Assembly: GCF_012328925.1 (NCBI RefSeq) | Contig: NZ_JAAXLS010000007.1 | Location: 62,001 to 126,000, forward strand | DNA from: Amycolatopsis acididurans | GTDB taxonomy: Bacteria; Actinomycetota; Actinomycetes; Mycobacteriales; Pseudonocardiaceae | DNA: 64,000 nt | Reading direction: 5' to 3' | Part shown: positions 1 through 9,401 of the stretch, piece after piece | How positions within the stretch are numbered: the stretch's first letter is position 1 | Layout of the letters: each line of letters opens with the position of its first letter | Made by a program: the position numbers and the translations under genes | Notes under the pieces: model-generated | The model's database searches: none | Told to the model about the DNA's origin: nothing | The model's input: the letters and a program-made list of their open reading frames with translations, nothing else

Positions 1-600
1 GACTCCTACGGAATCCTGCTGATCTCCGACGAGGTGCAGACGGGATGGGGGCGCACCGGCGAGCATTTCTGGGGTATCCAGGCGCACGGCGTCACCCCGG
101 ACGCGATGACCTTCGCCAAGGGACTCGGCAACGGCCTCGCGATCGGCGGGGTCGTCGCGCGTGGCGAGATCATGGACTCGATCACCGCGAACTCCATCTC
201 CACCTTCGGCGGCAACCCGGTCGCCACCGCGGGCGCGAAGGCCACTGTGGACTATCTGCTCGACCACGACCTGCAGGGCAACGCCGCGAAGCTCGGCACG
301 CTGCTGCTGGCGGGGCTGCGCGACCTGGCCGAACGCCACGACATCGTCGGCGACGTGCGGGGCAAGGGCCTGATGATCGGCCTCGAGCTGGTCGCTTCGG
401 GCGGCACGGACCCGAGCCCTTCGCATGCCGCCGCCGTCATGGAGGAGACCAAGGCGCGCGGCCTGCTGGTCGGCAAGGGCGGGCTGCACGGCAACGTCAT
501 CCGCCTCGCGCCGCCGATGACACTGACCGACGAGGAAGCGCGTGAGGCGCTCGACATCCTGGGCGCGTCCATCGCGGCCGTGCAGAAGGGAACCAAGTGA
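1..600 (+). CDS. class III aminotransferase, C-terminal part (5' end outside window)
   Basis: PLP-dependent omega-type aminotransferase, truncated by the window start: the frame is open from base 1 and translates straight into the fold-type I motif SDEVQTGWGRTG. The PLP lysine is in TFAKGLGNG (about residues 37-45 of the visible part). The C-terminal small domain is complete, with GDVRGKGLMIGLEL. The stop TGA overlaps the GTG start of the next gene, so the two are translationally coupled. With a methylmalonate-semialdehyde dehydrogenase downstream, the substrate is probably a beta-amino acid or 3-aminoisobutyrate/beta-alanine type amine; that is inferred from context only. Confidence 0.9.
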   Translation, partial: DSYGILLISDEVQTGWGRTGEHFWGIQAHGVTPDAMTFAKGLGNGLAIGGVVARGEIMDSITANSISTFGGNPVATAGAKATVDYLLDHDLQGNAAKLGTLLLAGLRDLAERHDIVGDVRGKGLMIGLELVASGGTDPSPSHAAAVMEETKARGLLVGKGGLHGNVIRLAPPMTLTDEEAREALDILGASIAAVQKGTK

Positions 601-2081
601 GGATCTCCCACTGGATCGACGGCAAGAGCTGGACCGGGGACGCGGAACGGACCGGGGAGGTGTTCGATCCCGCCACCGGCGAAGTCCGCGCGCACGTGGA
701 CTTCGCCGGTGACGGGCAGGTGGCCGAGGCCGTCGGTGCGGCGGCCCGCGCCTTCCCCGGCTGGCGCGACACCTCGCTCGCGGCGCGCACCCGGATCCTG
801 TTCGCCTTCCGGGAACTGCTGTCCGCACGCAAGGACGATCTCGCCAAGATCATCACCTCCGAGCACGGCAAGGTCGAATCCGACGCCGCCGGCGAGATCG
901 CACGCGCCATCGAGAACGTCGAATACGCCTGCGGCGCCGCGCAAATGCTCAAGGGCGGGTTCAGCGAGAACGCCTCCCGCGGCGTGGACGTGTTCTCCAT
1001 CGCGCAACCGCTGGGCGTGGTCGGCGTGATCTCGCCGTTCAACTTCCCGGCGATGGTGCCGCTGTGGTTCGTGCCCAACGCGATCGCGTGCGGCAACACC
1101 GTCGTGCTCAAGCCCAGTGAGAAGGATCCGTCCGCGTCGGTGTTCATCGCCGAACTGCTCGCCGAGGCGGGCCTGCCGCCGGGTGTGCTCAACGTGCTGC
1201 ACGGCGACAAGGTCGCCGTCGACGGGCTGCTCACGCATCCGGAGGTCAAGGCGATCTCGTTCGTCGGCTCGACCCCGATCGCCCGGTATGTCTACGAAAC
1301 CGGGACCAGCAACGGAAAACGCGTGCAGGCGCTCGGCGGTGCGAAGAACCACATGGTGGTGCTGCCCGACGCCGATCTCGACCTCGCCGCCGACGCGGCC
1401 GTGTCCGCGGGCTTCGGCTCGGCGGGGGAGCGGTGCATGGCGGTGTCCGTCGTCGTCGCCGTCGACCCCATTGGCGACGAGCTGGTGGCCAAGATCGCCG
1501 AGCGGATGTCGCGGCTGCGCGTGGGCAACGGCCACGACCCGGATTCGGAGATGGGCCCGCTGGTCACCTCCGCGCACCGTGCCAAGGTCGGGTCCTATGT
1601 GGACGCCGGGGTGGACTCGGGGGCGACCCTCGTGGTGGACGGGCGCGACATCGCCGTCGAGGGTGGCGGGTTCTGGCTCGGGCCCACGCTGTTCGACCAC
1701 GTCACGCCGGAGATGTCGATCTACACCGACGAGATCTTCGGGCCGGTGCTCTCGGTGGCCCGCGCGGGCAGCTACGACGCGGCGCTGAACCTGGTCAACG
1801 CGGGCAGCTACGGCAACGGCACGGCGATCTTCACCAACGACGGCCGCGCCGCGCGGCGGTTCCAGAACGAGGTCGAGGTCGGCATGGTGGGCCTCAACGT
1901 GCCGATCCCGGTGCCGGTGGGCTATTACTCCTTCGGCGGCTGGAAGAACTCGCTGTTCGGCGACACCCACGCCTACGGTCCGGAGGGGTTCCACTTCTTC
2001 ACGCGCACCAAGGTGGTCACCTCACGCTGGCCCGACCCGTCCCAAGGCGGCATCAACCTAGGCTTCCCCCGCAACTCCTGA
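597..2081 (+). CDS. mmsA: CoA-acylating methylmalonate-semialdehyde dehydrogenase
   Basis: Aldehyde dehydrogenase superfamily, 494 aa, the usual MmsA length. It oxidises (methyl)malonate semialdehyde to propionyl-CoA/acetyl-CoA with CO2 release in valine, thymine or beta-alanine breakdown. Visible are the cofactor region (SPFNFPAMVPLWFVPNA, then VLKPSEKDP), the family signature GGAKNHMVVLPDAD, and the catalytic Cys near residue 280 in GSAGERCMAVS. The classical ALDH general-base Glu is replaced by the GGAKNH context, as is normal for CoA-acylating members. The GTG start overlaps the upstream aminotransferase stop, supporting one operon. Confidence 0.93.
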   Translation: MRISHWIDGKSWTGDAERTGEVFDPATGEVRAHVDFAGDGQVAEAVGAAARAFPGWRDTSLAARTRILFAFRELLSARKDDLAKIITSEHGKVESDAAGEIARAIENVEYACGAAQMLKGGFSENASRGVDVFSIAQPLGVVGVISPFNFPAMVPLWFVPNAIACGNTVVLKPSEKDPSASVFIAELLAEAGLPPGVLNVLHGDKVAVDGLLTHPEVKAISFVGSTPIARYVYETGTSNGKRVQALGGAKNHMVVLPDADLDLAADAAVSAGFGSAGERCMAVSVVVAVDPIGDELVAKIAERMSRLRVGNGHDPDSEMGPLVTSAHRAKVGSYVDAGVDSGATLVVDGRDIAVEGGGFWLGPTLFDHVTPEMSIYTDEIFGPVLSVARAGSYDAALNLVNAGSYGNGTAIFTNDGRAARRFQNEVEVGMVGLNVPIPVPVGYYSFGGWKNSLFGDTHAYGPEGFHFFTRTKVVTSRWPDPSQGGINLGFPRNS

Positions 2082-2087
2082 CCCACC

Positions 2088-2385
2088 CGCGAGTCCAGGC
2101 TTCCGCGCGCCCGAGTCCGGGTTTGCGTGCGCGCGTGTTCAGGTGGCCGCGCGCTCGAGTCCGAGGGTGCGCGCGCCCGAGTTCGGAGTTCCGTGCGCGG
2201 GAGTCTGGGCTCGCCTGCGCCGGAGTCCGGCCGTGGGTGTGCGCGAGTCCAGGCTTGCCCGGGTGCGTGTTCGGGGTTCCGTGCGCTTGCGTCCCGGCTC
2301 GCCCGCGCGTGTTCAGGTTGCCGTGCGCGCGAGTCCGGGCTTGCCTGCGCCCGAGGTCGGGCGCTCGCGCGCGAGCCCGGAGGAG
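2088..2385. repeat. degenerate ~21-23 bp tandem repeat array
   Basis: The gap between mmsA and hrcA holds about 13-14 imperfect head-to-tail units built around GCGCGAGTCCGGGCTTGC, with variants such as GTGTTCAGGTTGC and GAGTTCGGAGTTCC. Units drift by 1-4 bases in length and alternate between GAGTCC- and GTGTTC-type cores. ORFs through it on both strands translate to Arg/Pro/Ser-rich repeats and look non-coding. There are no unique spacers, so it is not a CRISPR array. Confidence 0.75.
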
Positions 2386-2459
2386 CCCGGCATGCACGCG
2401 TCCCGGCCGCCGCGTGGGTTGTTGGCGACCTGGATACGCGTCGTCGTCGGCTTCCGTAA

Positions 2460-2480
2460 ACTCGATGTCAGGTGTCGAGT
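2460..2480. promoter_or_regulatory. inverted repeat upstream of hrcA
   Basis: ACTCGA at 2460-2465 and TCGAGT at 2475-2480 form a perfect 6-bp inverted repeat around a 9-bp spacer, just ahead of the hrcA GTG start at 2496. The position suits an operator or promoter element. It does not match CIRCE (GCACTC-N9-GAGTGC): the CTC and GAG cores are 13 bp apart, not 9. Confidence 0.35.
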
Positions 2481-2495
2481 GCGCGGAGGTGAGGC

Positions 2496-3521
2496 GTGGC
2501 CAGCTCTGATGAGCGCCGGTTCGAGGTGCTGCGCGCCATCGTCGCCGACTACGTGTCCAACCAGGAACCAGTCGGCTCGAAGGCGATCGTGGACCGGCAC
2601 AACCTGGGTGTGTCCAGCGCCACGGTGCGTAACGACATGGCGGCGCTCGAAGAGGACGGTTACATCACCCAGCCGCACACGAGCGCGGGCCGCATCCCCA
2701 CCGACAAGGGTTACCGGCTGTTCGTGGACCGGCTCGCCGACATCAAGCCGCTGACCACGGCCGAACGACGGGCGATCACCAGCTTCCTCGACGGCGCCAT
2801 CGATCTCGACGACGTGCTGCGCCGCTCGGTCCGGCTGCTCGCCCAGCTGACCCGGCAGGTCGCGGTGATCCAGTACCCGACCATGTCCAACGCCACGCTG
2901 CGTCACCTGGAGGTCGTCCCGCTCACCCCGGCCCGGCTGATGCTCGTGGTGATCACCGACTCCGGCCGCGTGGACCAGCGCACCATCGACCTCGGCGACG
3001 TGATCAGCGAGGAGAACGTCGGCCGCGTGCGCGACGTGCTCAACTCCACGCTCTCGGGCAGGCGCCTCACCGACGCGGCCGCCCGCGTCGCGGAACTGCC
3101 CGACCAGGCGCCGGGCGAGCTGCGCGATGCCATGACCAGGGTGTGCACCGTGCTGGTCGAGCACCTCGTCGACCACCCGGAGGAACGGCTCATCCTCGGC
3201 GGCACCGCCAACCTGACCCGCAACGTCGCCGACTTCCCCGGATCGCTGCGCCAGGTGCTGGAGGCACTGGAGGAACAGGTCGTCGTCCTCAAGCTGCTCG
3301 CGGCCGCCCGCAACCCCGGTGCGATCACCGTGCGTATCGGCGAGGAAAATGAGGACGAGCAGATGCGCAGCACCTCCGTGGTGTCGATCGGGTACGGAAA
3401 GGACGACATGCTGCTGGGTGGCATGGGCATCGTCGGTCCGACCCGCATGGACTATCCGGGAACGATCGCCGCGGTGCGCGCGGTGGCCAACTACGTGGGG
3501 CAGATCCTGGCCGGCGGCTAG
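2496..3521 (+). CDS. hrcA: heat-inducible transcription repressor HrcA
   Basis: HrcA represses class I heat-shock genes (groES/groEL, sometimes dnaK) by binding CIRCE and depends on GroEL for folding. At 341 aa it is full length. The N-terminal winged helix (residues 1-80) contains the family motifs [18 protein letters not shown] and [17 protein letters not shown]. The GAF-like core follows, with the C-terminal signature [13 protein letters not shown]. The GTG start lies just after GGAGGTGAGGC. It is followed after 21 bp by dnaJ, the standard actinobacterial hrcA-dnaJ2 pair. Confidence 0.96.
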   Translation: MASSDERRFEVLRAIVADYVSNQEPVGSKAIVDRHNLGVSSATVRNDMAALEEDGYITQPHTSAGRIPTDKGYRLFVDRLADIKPLTTAERRAITSFLDGAIDLDDVLRRSVRLLAQLTRQVAVIQYPTMSNATLRHLEVVPLTPARLMLVVITDSGRVDQRTIDLGDVISEENVGRVRDVLNSTLSGRRLTDAAARVAELPDQAPGELRDAMTRVCTVLVEHLVDHPEERLILGGTANLTRNVADFPGSLRQVLEALEEQVVVLKLLAAARNPGAITVRIGEENEDEQMRSTSVVSIGYGKDDMLLGGMGIVGPTRMDYPGTIAAVRAVANYVGQILAGG

Positions 3522-3542
3522 AAGCCCATTTTTCAGGAGGAC

Positions 3543-4715
3543 ATGAGAACGGTGGCGAGGGACTACTACGGCATTCTCGGGGTGCCCAAGAACGCGTCTG
3601 ATCAGGAGATCAAGCGCGCGTATCGCAGGCTGGCCAGGGAACTGCACCCGGATGTCAACCCGTCCGAGGACGCCCAGCACAAGTTCGGCGAGGTCACCAC
3701 CGCCTACGAGGTTCTCTCCGACCCGCAGAAGCGCAAGATCGTCGACCTCGGCGGCGACCCGCTCGACAACGGCGCGGGCGGCGGCCGCGGTGCCGGCGAC
3801 CCGTTCGCCGGTTTCGGCGGGCTCGGCGACATCATGGACGCCTTCTTCGGGGCCGCGACCGGGGGCAGCCGGGGCCGCGGCCCGCGCAGCCGGGTCCAGC
3901 CCGGATCCGACGCGCTGATCCGGATCAGCCTGTCCCTGGAGGAATGCGCCACCGGCGTGAACAAGGAGATCGCGGTCGACACCGCGATCCTGTGCGACCA
4001 GTGCCATGGCAACGGCACCGCGCCCGGCGGCACCGTCAAGACCTGTGACACTTGTGGCGGCCAGGGCGAGGTGCAGTCCGTGCAGCGGTCGTTCCTCGGC
4101 CAGGTGGTCACCGCGCGGCCGTGCCCGGTGTGCCGCGGCTACGGCGAGGTCATCACCGACCCGTGCCGCCAGTGCGGTGGCGACGGCCGCGTGCGTGCGC
4201 GCCGCGACGTGACCGCGAAGATCCCGGCCGGTGTCGGCGACGGGATGCGGATCCGGCTCTCCGGCCAGGGCGAGGTCGGCCCCGGCGGCGGCCCGGCGGG
4301 CGACCTCTACGTCGAGATCGACGAGGAACCGCACGACGTGTTCGTGCGCGAGGGCCACGACCTGCACTGCAACCTGCGCGTCCCGATGACCACCGCCGCG
4401 CTGGGCGCGACCGTGCCGCTGGAAACGCTCATCGACGGCGAGTTCGAGCTGGAGATCGAACCGGGCACGCAGCCGGGCGCGGAGCTGCTGCTGTCCGGCA
4501 AGGGCATGCCGAGGCTGCGTTCCTCCGGCCGCGTCGACGGCCGTGGTGACCTGTACGTCCACATCGACGTCACGGTGCCCACCCGGCTCGACGAGAGCCA
4601 GCGCGAGCTGCTGCTGCAGCTGGCGCACGAGCGCGGCGAGGAGGTCCCGACGCTGGCCAGCAACGGCCGCTCCGGCGGGTTGTTCTCGAAGCTGCGCGCC
4701 AAGAGCCACAAGTAG
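3543..4715 (+). CDS. dnaJ: molecular chaperone DnaJ (HrcA-linked DnaJ2)
   Basis: Hsp40 co-chaperone that stimulates DnaK ATPase and holds unfolded proteins; 390 aa. The J domain spans roughly residues 6-70 with the HPD motif at 35-37. A Gly-rich linker follows ([18 protein letters not shown]), then the zinc centre with four CxxCxGxG repeats: [24 protein letters not shown] and CRQCGGDG. The C-terminal substrate domains end before residue 390. The start is set by AGGAGG about 3 bp upstream. This is a type I DnaJ, distinct from the copy normally found beside dnaK. Its stop abuts the rsmE start directly. Confidence 0.96.
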   Translation: MRTVARDYYGILGVPKNASDQEIKRAYRRLARELHPDVNPSEDAQHKFGEVTTAYEVLSDPQKRKIVDLGGDPLDNGAGGGRGAGDPFAGFGGLGDIMDAFFGAATGGSRGRGPRSRVQPGSDALIRISLSLEECATGVNKEIAVDTAILCDQCHGNGTAPGGTVKTCDTCGGQGEVQSVQRSFLGQVVTARPCPVCRGYGEVITDPCRQCGGDGRVRARRDVTAKIPAGVGDGMRIRLSGQGEVGPGGGPAGDLYVEIDEEPHDVFVREGHDLHCNLRVPMTTAALGATVPLETLIDGEFELEIEPGTQPGAELLLSGKGMPRLRSSGRVDGRGDLYVHIDVTVPTRLDESQRELLLQLAHERGEEVPTLASNGRSGGLFSKLRAKSHK

Positions 4716-5468
4716 ATGCCGGCCACCACCACGCCGGTGTTCCTGGTCGAAGAACTTCCGGCCGGTTCCCGTGCCGTGCTGGACGGCGAGGAGGCACGGC
4801 ACGCCGCGACCGTGCGGAGGATGCGGCCGGGGGAGCGGCTGACGCTGTCCGACGGCGCTGGCGGTGCCGCGGACTGCGTCGTGGAGTCGGTGCGGCCCGG
4901 ACGCGACGCCGCGCTCGATCTCGTCGTGGAGCACCGGTGGTCGCAGCCGCGGCCACGACTGTGCGTGACGGTTGTGCAGGCGCTGGTGAAGGGCGACCGC
5001 GGCGAACTGGCGGTCGAGCTGGCCACCGAGGCGGGAGCGGACGCGGTGCTGCCGTGGCGGGCCGAACGCAGCGTCGCCAAGTGGGAGGACGGCCCGCGCG
5101 GAGCGAAGGCGCTCGCACGCTGGCGGAACACCGCCCGTGCCGCGGCGAAACAGGCACGGCGCACGTGGGTGCCGCCGGTCGCCGACCCCGTGGGCCTCGC
5201 CGGGCTGACCGCCGCCGTCGAGCGGGCTTCGCTGACGCTGGTGCTGGAAGGCAGCGCCGAGCGGCGGCTCACCGACGTGACGCTGCCGGAGGACGGCGAG
5301 CTGTTGCTGGTGGTGGGCCCGGAGGGCGGCGTGAGCGATGCCGAGGTCGAGACGCTGACCGCGGCGGGCGCCGTTCCGGTCCGGCTGGGCGCGTCGGTGT
5401 TGCGCACCTCGACGGCCGCCGCCGTCGGCCTCGGCGCGCTCGGTGCGCTGACCTCCCGCTGGGCGTGA
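4716..5468 (+). CDS. rsmE: 16S rRNA (uracil-1498-N3)-methyltransferase
   Basis: SPOUT-class (trefoil-knot) methyltransferase that modifies U1498 of 16S rRNA in the assembled 30S subunit using SAM; 250 aa, family-typical. The N-terminal PUA-like domain includes DGEEARHAATVRRMRPGE. The knot carries LVVGPEGGVSDAEVE and the C-terminal LGASVLRTSTAA, both RsmE signatures. The ATG follows the dnaJ stop with no spacing, so it is coupled to the hrcA-dnaJ operon, as Rv2372c is in mycobacteria. Confidence 0.95.
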   Translation: MPATTTPVFLVEELPAGSRAVLDGEEARHAATVRRMRPGERLTLSDGAGGAADCVVESVRPGRDAALDLVVEHRWSQPRPRLCVTVVQALVKGDRGELAVELATEAGADAVLPWRAERSVAKWEDGPRGAKALARWRNTARAAAKQARRTWVPPVADPVGLAGLTAAVERASLTLVLEGSAERRLTDVTLPEDGELLLVVGPEGGVSDAEVETLTAAGAVPVRLGASVLRTSTAAAVGLGALGALTSRWA

Positions 5469-5798
5469 GTCGCCTTTACCGGATTTCATACCCGGTGTCT
5501 TCGAAACCAGGAAGAAATTGGGTCGCGGCTGTGGCGCTCGGGCCGTACCACCCATTACGCTGGTCGACACCTGGGGCGCGATCCCGGGTATCCATACCCC
5601 GCCGGACACCTCCCCCCTCGGTCCGGCGGAGCCGTGGTGGCGGTGGGGCGACCCCCAGGCCTCACCGCCCCACGGCATCTTCAGTTTCGGCGAAACTTCG
5701 CGCCTCGAGCTGCTGTGTCTGGTGGGCCCACGGCATCTTCGGTTTCTGCGGAACTTCGCGTTCGGCCGGGGTGACAGCCGCATTGGTATGTTCCTCGC
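5469..5798. other. 330-bp intergenic region with short repeats and a hairpin
   Basis: No convincing gene is seen between rsmE and the HIT gene. It holds an 8-bp perfect stem (GTGGGGCG at 5643-5650, CGCCCCAC at 5666-5673) and two ~33-bp direct repeats listed separately. The last ~30 bp before 5799 presumably carry the HIT gene promoter. Short frames here have no family features or credible ribosome sites. Confidence 0.5.
5671..5761. repeat. two-copy direct repeat, 58-bp period
   Basis: CACGGCATCTTC begins both copies, at 5671 and 5729. Each runs about 33 bp and ends in AACTTCGCG with four substitutions between copies. Both copies are preceded by a GGTGGG-type stem half, so each may be one unit of an interspersed intergenic repeat. 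The function is unknown. Confidence 0.6.
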
Positions 5799-6155
5799 AT
5801 GAGTGATGCGGAGACGCTGTTCGAGAAGATCATCGCCGGGGAGATTCCCTCGGAGAAGGTCTACGAGGACGACACCACCTACGCCTTCCGGGACATCCGG
5901 CCCCAGTCCAAGGTGCACGTGCTCGTCGTGCCCAAGACGCGGTACCGCAACGTCGCCGAACTCGCGGCGGCCGACCCCCAGCTGCTCTCCGACGTGATCA
6001 CGACCGCCCACAAGGTCGCCGACCTGGAGGGAATCAGGGAGTCGGGTTACCGCGTTGTATTCAACACCGACAGTGATGCCGGGCAGACCGTCTTCCACGT
6101 TCACGCGCACGTTCTGGGCGGCGAACAGCTCGGTCTGTTCGGACGGTACGAGTAA
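5799..6155 (+). CDS. HIT family nucleotide-binding protein (HinT-like)
   Basis: Histidine-triad purine nucleotide phosphoramidase/hydrolase, 118 aa, probably a cytosolic dimer. The catalytic triad motif is HVHAHVLGG near the C terminus (about residues 96-104). The N-terminal half has the Hint pattern LFEKIIAGEIPSEKVYEDD and AFRDIRPQSKVHVLVVPK. The natural substrate is unresolved for most bacterial members (adenosine phosphoramidates or aminoacyl-AMP). It sits between rsmE and phoH in the conserved housekeeping run. Confidence 0.94.
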   Translation: MSDAETLFEKIIAGEIPSEKVYEDDTTYAFRDIRPQSKVHVLVVPKTRYRNVAELAAADPQLLSDVITTAHKVADLEGIRESGYRVVFNTDSDAGQTVFHVHAHVLGGEQLGLFGRYE

Positions 6156-6245
6156 CCACCTGCGACAAGCGGGTGCGTGCCGCTAGCATTCATGGTGTCA
6201 GTGAAAACCGATTAGCGTACGCGCAGGAAGCAGGCCCGAGGGCAC

Positions 6246-7328
6246 GTGGCCGGAACCGCACAGGGTGGAGCCGCCCGATCCGACGTCCCCGACGACGTCA
6301 GCAAGACCAACACTACGGACGTCACCGAGATCGCCACGAAGAGTGCGCAGTCCCGGTTCCCGATCCCGGACGCGGCGGCGCTCACGCTGCTCGGTTCGCG
6401 CGATGAGAACCTGCGCGTCGCCGAGGAGCTGCTCGAGGCTGACGTGCACGTACGGGGCAACGAGGTCACCCTCACCGGGGCACCCGCCGACGTCGCGTTC
6501 GGCGAGCGCGTGTTCGCCGAGCTCGTGACCCTGGCCGGGCGCGGGCAGCAGGTCGGTCCCGACACCGTGCGGCGCACCGTCGGCATGCTCTCCTCCGGCG
6601 GCGAATCGCCCGCCGACGTGCTCAGCATGGACATCCTGTCCAGGCGCGGGCGCACCATCCGGCCCAAGACGCTGAATCAGAAACGCTACGTCGACGCCAT
6701 CGACAAGCACACGATCGTGTTCGGCGTCGGGCCTGCCGGAACCGGCAAGACCTACCTCGCGATGGCCAAGGCCGTGCAGGCCCTGCAGGCCAAGCAGGTC
6801 ACGCGGATCATCCTGACCCGCCCCGCCGTCGAAGCCGGCGAGCGGCTGGGCTTCCTGCCGGGCACGTTGTCGGAAAAGATCGACCCGTACCTGCGGCCGC
6901 TGTACGACGCGCTGCACGACATGGTCGACCCGGACTCGATCCCGCGGCTCATCCAGGCGGGCACGATCGAGATCGCGCCGCTGGCCTACATGCGCGGCCG
7001 CACCCTCAACGACGCGTTCATCATCCTCGACGAGGCGCAGAACACCACGCCCGAGCAGATGAAGATGTTCCTGACCCGGCTCGGCTTCAGCTCGAAGATC
7101 GTGGTCACCGGCGACATCACCCAGGTCGACCTGCCCAACGGGCAGCGCAGCGGCCTTCGGGTGGTGCGCGAGATCCTCGAAGGGGTCGACGATCTACACT
7201 TCGCCAACCTGACCAGCCACGACGTCGTGCGGCACCGGCTGGTCGGCGACATCGTGGACGCCTACGAAAAGTGGCAGGCCACTCAGGACGCCGCCGGGAA
7301 CGGCAACGGCTGGAAGGGCCGCCACTAA
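6246..7328 (+). CDS. phoH: PhoH family protein (phosphate-starvation-inducible ATPase)
   Basis: P-loop NTPase related to superfamily I helicases; 360 aa. Walker A is [12 protein letters not shown] (about residues 160-171) and Walker B is [15 protein letters not shown] helicase-like [16 protein letters not shown] motif follows. The N terminus (residues 40-130) is the KH-like segment typical of chromosomal PhoH. The GTG start is preceded by GGCACGTG rather than a strong Shine-Dalgarno. The ybeY start lies 6 bp downstream; this pairing is widespread and points to an RNA or ribosome-related role. Confidence 0.95.
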   Translation: MAGTAQGGAARSDVPDDVSKTNTTDVTEIATKSAQSRFPIPDAAALTLLGSRDENLRVAEELLEADVHVRGNEVTLTGAPADVAFGERVFAELVTLAGRGQQVGPDTVRRTVGMLSSGGESPADVLSMDILSRRGRTIRPKTLNQKRYVDAIDKHTIVFGVGPAGTGKTYLAMAKAVQALQAKQVTRIILTRPAVEAGERLGFLPGTLSEKIDPYLRPLYDALHDMVDPDSIPRLIQAGTIEIAPLAYMRGRTLNDAFIILDEAQNTTPEQMKMFLTRLGFSSKIVVTGDITQVDLPNGQRSGLRVVREILEGVDDLHFANLTSHDVVRHRLVGDIVDAYEKWQATQDAAGNGNGWKGRH

Positions 7329-7334
7329 ACCACC

Positions 7335-7880
7335 ATGAGCATCGAAATCGCCAACGAGTCGGGGATCGCGGTGGACGAGACCACGATCGTCTCCGCCGCC
7401 CGGTTCGCACTCGACCGCATGGAGGTCAGCCCGCTCGCCGAGCTGTCCATCGTGCTCGTCACCCTCGACGTGATGTCCGACCTGCACGAACGCTGGATGG
7501 ACCTGCCAGGGCCCACCGACGTGATGGCCTTCCCGATGGACGAGCTGGACTCGACGCGCCGCCCCGACGCGGGCGACACCTCGCCCGCGCTGCTCGGCGA
7601 CATCGTGCTGTGCCCGTCCTTCGCGCGCGACCAAGCCCGCACGGCGGGCCATTCGCTGCTCGACGAGCTGCACCTGCTCACCGTGCACGGGGTGCTGCAC
7701 CTGCTCGGCTACGACCACGCCGAACCGGCCGAGGAACGCGAGATGTTCGGGCTGCAGAAGCGGCTGCTCACCGATTTCAAGGCCGCGACCGCGGCGGCGA
7801 AACGGCGCGACGCCCAGCGTTCCAACGACGATCGTCTCCTCGGGGCGGCTGGTCTCGACGGCACCGTCGACGACGCGTAA
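7335..7880 (+). CDS. ybeY: endoribonuclease/rRNA maturation factor YbeY
   Basis: Zn-dependent single-strand RNase acting in 16S rRNA 3'-end maturation and 70S quality control; 181 aa. The metal-binding signature [11 protein letters not shown] (HxxxHxxxxxH) is at about residues 118-128. The conserved upstream segment contains [15 protein letters not shown]. The tail after residue 140 is an Ala/Lys/Arg-rich extension longer than in E. coli, common in actinomycetes. It lies 6 bp after phoH. Confidence 0.95.
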   Translation: MSIEIANESGIAVDETTIVSAARFALDRMEVSPLAELSIVLVTLDVMSDLHERWMDLPGPTDVMAFPMDELDSTRRPDAGDTSPALLGDIVLCPSFARDQARTAGHSLLDELHLLTVHGVLHLLGYDHAEPAEEREMFGLQKRLLTDFKAATAAAKRRDAQRSNDDRLLGAAGLDGTVDDA

Positions 7881-8072
7881 CGCAATGTTGGCTCGCTTGC
7901 GTAGCGGTGCGGGTGGCGGAACCTCAGACGCCCCCTCGCTCCGGGATCGCCTGGTTGGCATTACACCGCGTCGGCGCTGTGCTCGCGAGGAGACGCCTGA
8001 GAACCCGCGGCGGTGCGAGCCGCCGTCCTCCCAGGAGGCGGCTGCCGCCGCTGACCACACGCGGATCGGCTG
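7881..8072. other. 192-bp intergenic spacer, possible interspersed repeat
   Basis: No gene is supported here; the 62-aa frame present has no family features. The sequence contains an imperfect mirrored pair, GCGGGTGGCGGAACCTCAG near 7910 and CCTGAGAACCCGCGGCGG near 7998. This resembles a mobile or structural intergenic repeat more than a promoter. The last 20 bp lead into the CBS-protein start. Confidence 0.4.
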
Positions 8073-9401
8073 ATGGCGAGTTCAGCCGCACTGCTGATCA
8101 TCGCCGTCGCGCTGGTGCTGCTCGGCGGGGTGTTCGCCGCCGCGGACGCCGCGATCAGCACCGTCTCGGCCGCCCGCGTGGACGGCCTGATCCGGCTCGG
8201 CCGGCCCGGGGCGCGCCAGCTCGCGGCCGTCGTCGCGGAACGGCGCAGGCACATCAACCTGCTGCTGTTGCTGCGGATGATCTGCGAGCTGACCGCGACC
8301 GTGCTGGTCACCGTGGTGTTCCTGCGCTGGATCGACTCCGTCGGGCTGGCCGTGGTGGTCACCGCCGTGGTGATGGTCGTGGTCAGCTTCGTGCTCATCG
8401 GGGTGGGCCCGCGCACAATCGGGCGGCAGCACCCGTACCGCGTCGGCGCCGCGCTCGCCGGGCCGGTCCGCGCGCTCGGCACCGTCCTCGGGCCGCTGTC
8501 CCGGCTGCTGATCCTCGTCGGTAACGCGATCACGCCCGGTCAGGGGTTCCGTGAGGGCCCGTTCAGCTCCGAGGTCGAGCTGCGTGAACTGGTCGACCTC
8601 GCGCAGGAACGCGGCGTCGTGGAGGACTCCGAGCGCGAGATGATCCACTCGGTGTTCGAGCTCGGCGACACCGTCGCGCGCGAGGTCATGGTGCCGCGCA
8701 CCGAGATCGTCTGGATCGAGCAGGACAAGACCGTCCGCCAGGCGCTCGCGCTGTCGCTGCGCACCGGATTCACCCGCATCCCGGTCATCGGCGAGTCCGT
8801 CGACGATATCGCCGGGGTGGTGAACCTCAAGGATCTCGTGCGCGCCAGCCTCGACGAGGGCTCCGCGAAGCCGGTGGCGGAACTGATGTACCCGGCCAGC
8901 TTCGTGCCCGACTCCAAGCGGCTTGACGATCTGTTGCGGGAAATGCAGGTCTCGCACAACCACATGGCGATCGCAGTGGACGAGTACGGCGGCACCGCGG
9001 GGCTGCTCACCATCGAGGACATCCTGGAGGAGATCGTCGGCGAGATCACCGACGAGTCCGACCTGGAGGAGCGCCCGCCCGTGGAGCACCTCGACGACAA
9101 GTCCGTGCGCGTCTCGGCCCGGCTGTCCGTGGACGACCTCGGCGAACTGTTCGGTCTCGAACTGGCCGACCACGACGTGGAGACCGTCGGCGGGCTGCTC
9201 GCGCAGCGGCTCGGCCGGGTTCCGCTGCCCGGCGCGGAGGCCGAAGTGGACGGCCTGCGGCTGCACGCCGAGGGCGGCAAGGACCGCCGCGGCCGGATGC
9301 GGATCACGACCGTGGTGGTCCGCGCGGACGACCAGACCATCGCGGGACGTAGGGTTCCTACCGGCAACGGTGACGAACGTGATGGGAGCGTAGATGTCTG
9401 A
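8073..9401 (+). CDS. hemolysin-family/CNNM-CorC transporter-like membrane protein
   Basis: 442 aa: a CNNM-type transmembrane domain, a CBS pair and a C-terminal CorC/HlyC domain. Residues 1-30 form a first TM helix ([20 protein letters not shown]). Further hydrophobic segments lie near residues 65-150. The CBS pair (about 205-330) contains [11 protein letters not shown] and [19 protein letters not shown], followed by [12 protein letters not shown]. The C-terminal domain (340-430) is the transporter-associated type. Family members are implicated in Mg/Co handling or ion transport; hemolysis is a historical label. Orthologous to Rv2366c by position and architecture. Confidence 0.92.
   Translation: MASSAALLIIAVALVLLGGVFAAADAAISTVSAARVDGLIRLGRPGARQLAAVVAERRRHINLLLLLRMICELTATVLVTVVFLRWIDSVGLAVVVTAVVMVVVSFVLIGVGPRTIGRQHPYRVGAALAGPVRALGTVLGPLSRLLILVGNAITPGQGFREGPFSSEVELRELVDLAQERGVVEDSEREMIHSVFELGDTVAREVMVPRTEIVWIEQDKTVRQALALSLRTGFTRIPVIGESVDDIAGVVNLKDLVRASLDEGSAKPVAELMYPASFVPDSKRLDDLLREMQVSHNHMAIAVDEYGGTAGLLTIEDILEEIVGEITDESDLEERPPVEHLDDKSVRVSARLSVDDLGELFGLELADHDVETVGGLLAQRLGRVPLPGAEAEVDGLRLHAEGGKDRRGRMRITTVVVRADDQTIAGRRVPTGNGDERDGSVDV

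Noticed and set aside
2088-2385. CRISPR array
   Set aside because: Units are contiguous and degenerate, with no unique constant-length spacers and no cas genes in the window.
2460-2480. CIRCE element for HrcA
   Set aside because: The CTC and GAG cores are 13 bp apart instead of 9, and GCACTC/GAGTGC arms are absent.
252-6110. Very long reverse-strand open frames (for example 252-1994 and 2313-6110)
   Set aside because: They lie antisense to mmsA, hrcA, dnaJ and rsmE, and translate to Arg/Ala/Gly/His-rich sequence without motifs. They are artefacts of high GC third positions.
7885-8073. 62-aa gene between ybeY and the CBS-domain gene
   Set aside because: No ribosome site or family features, and it lies in repeat-like sequence.
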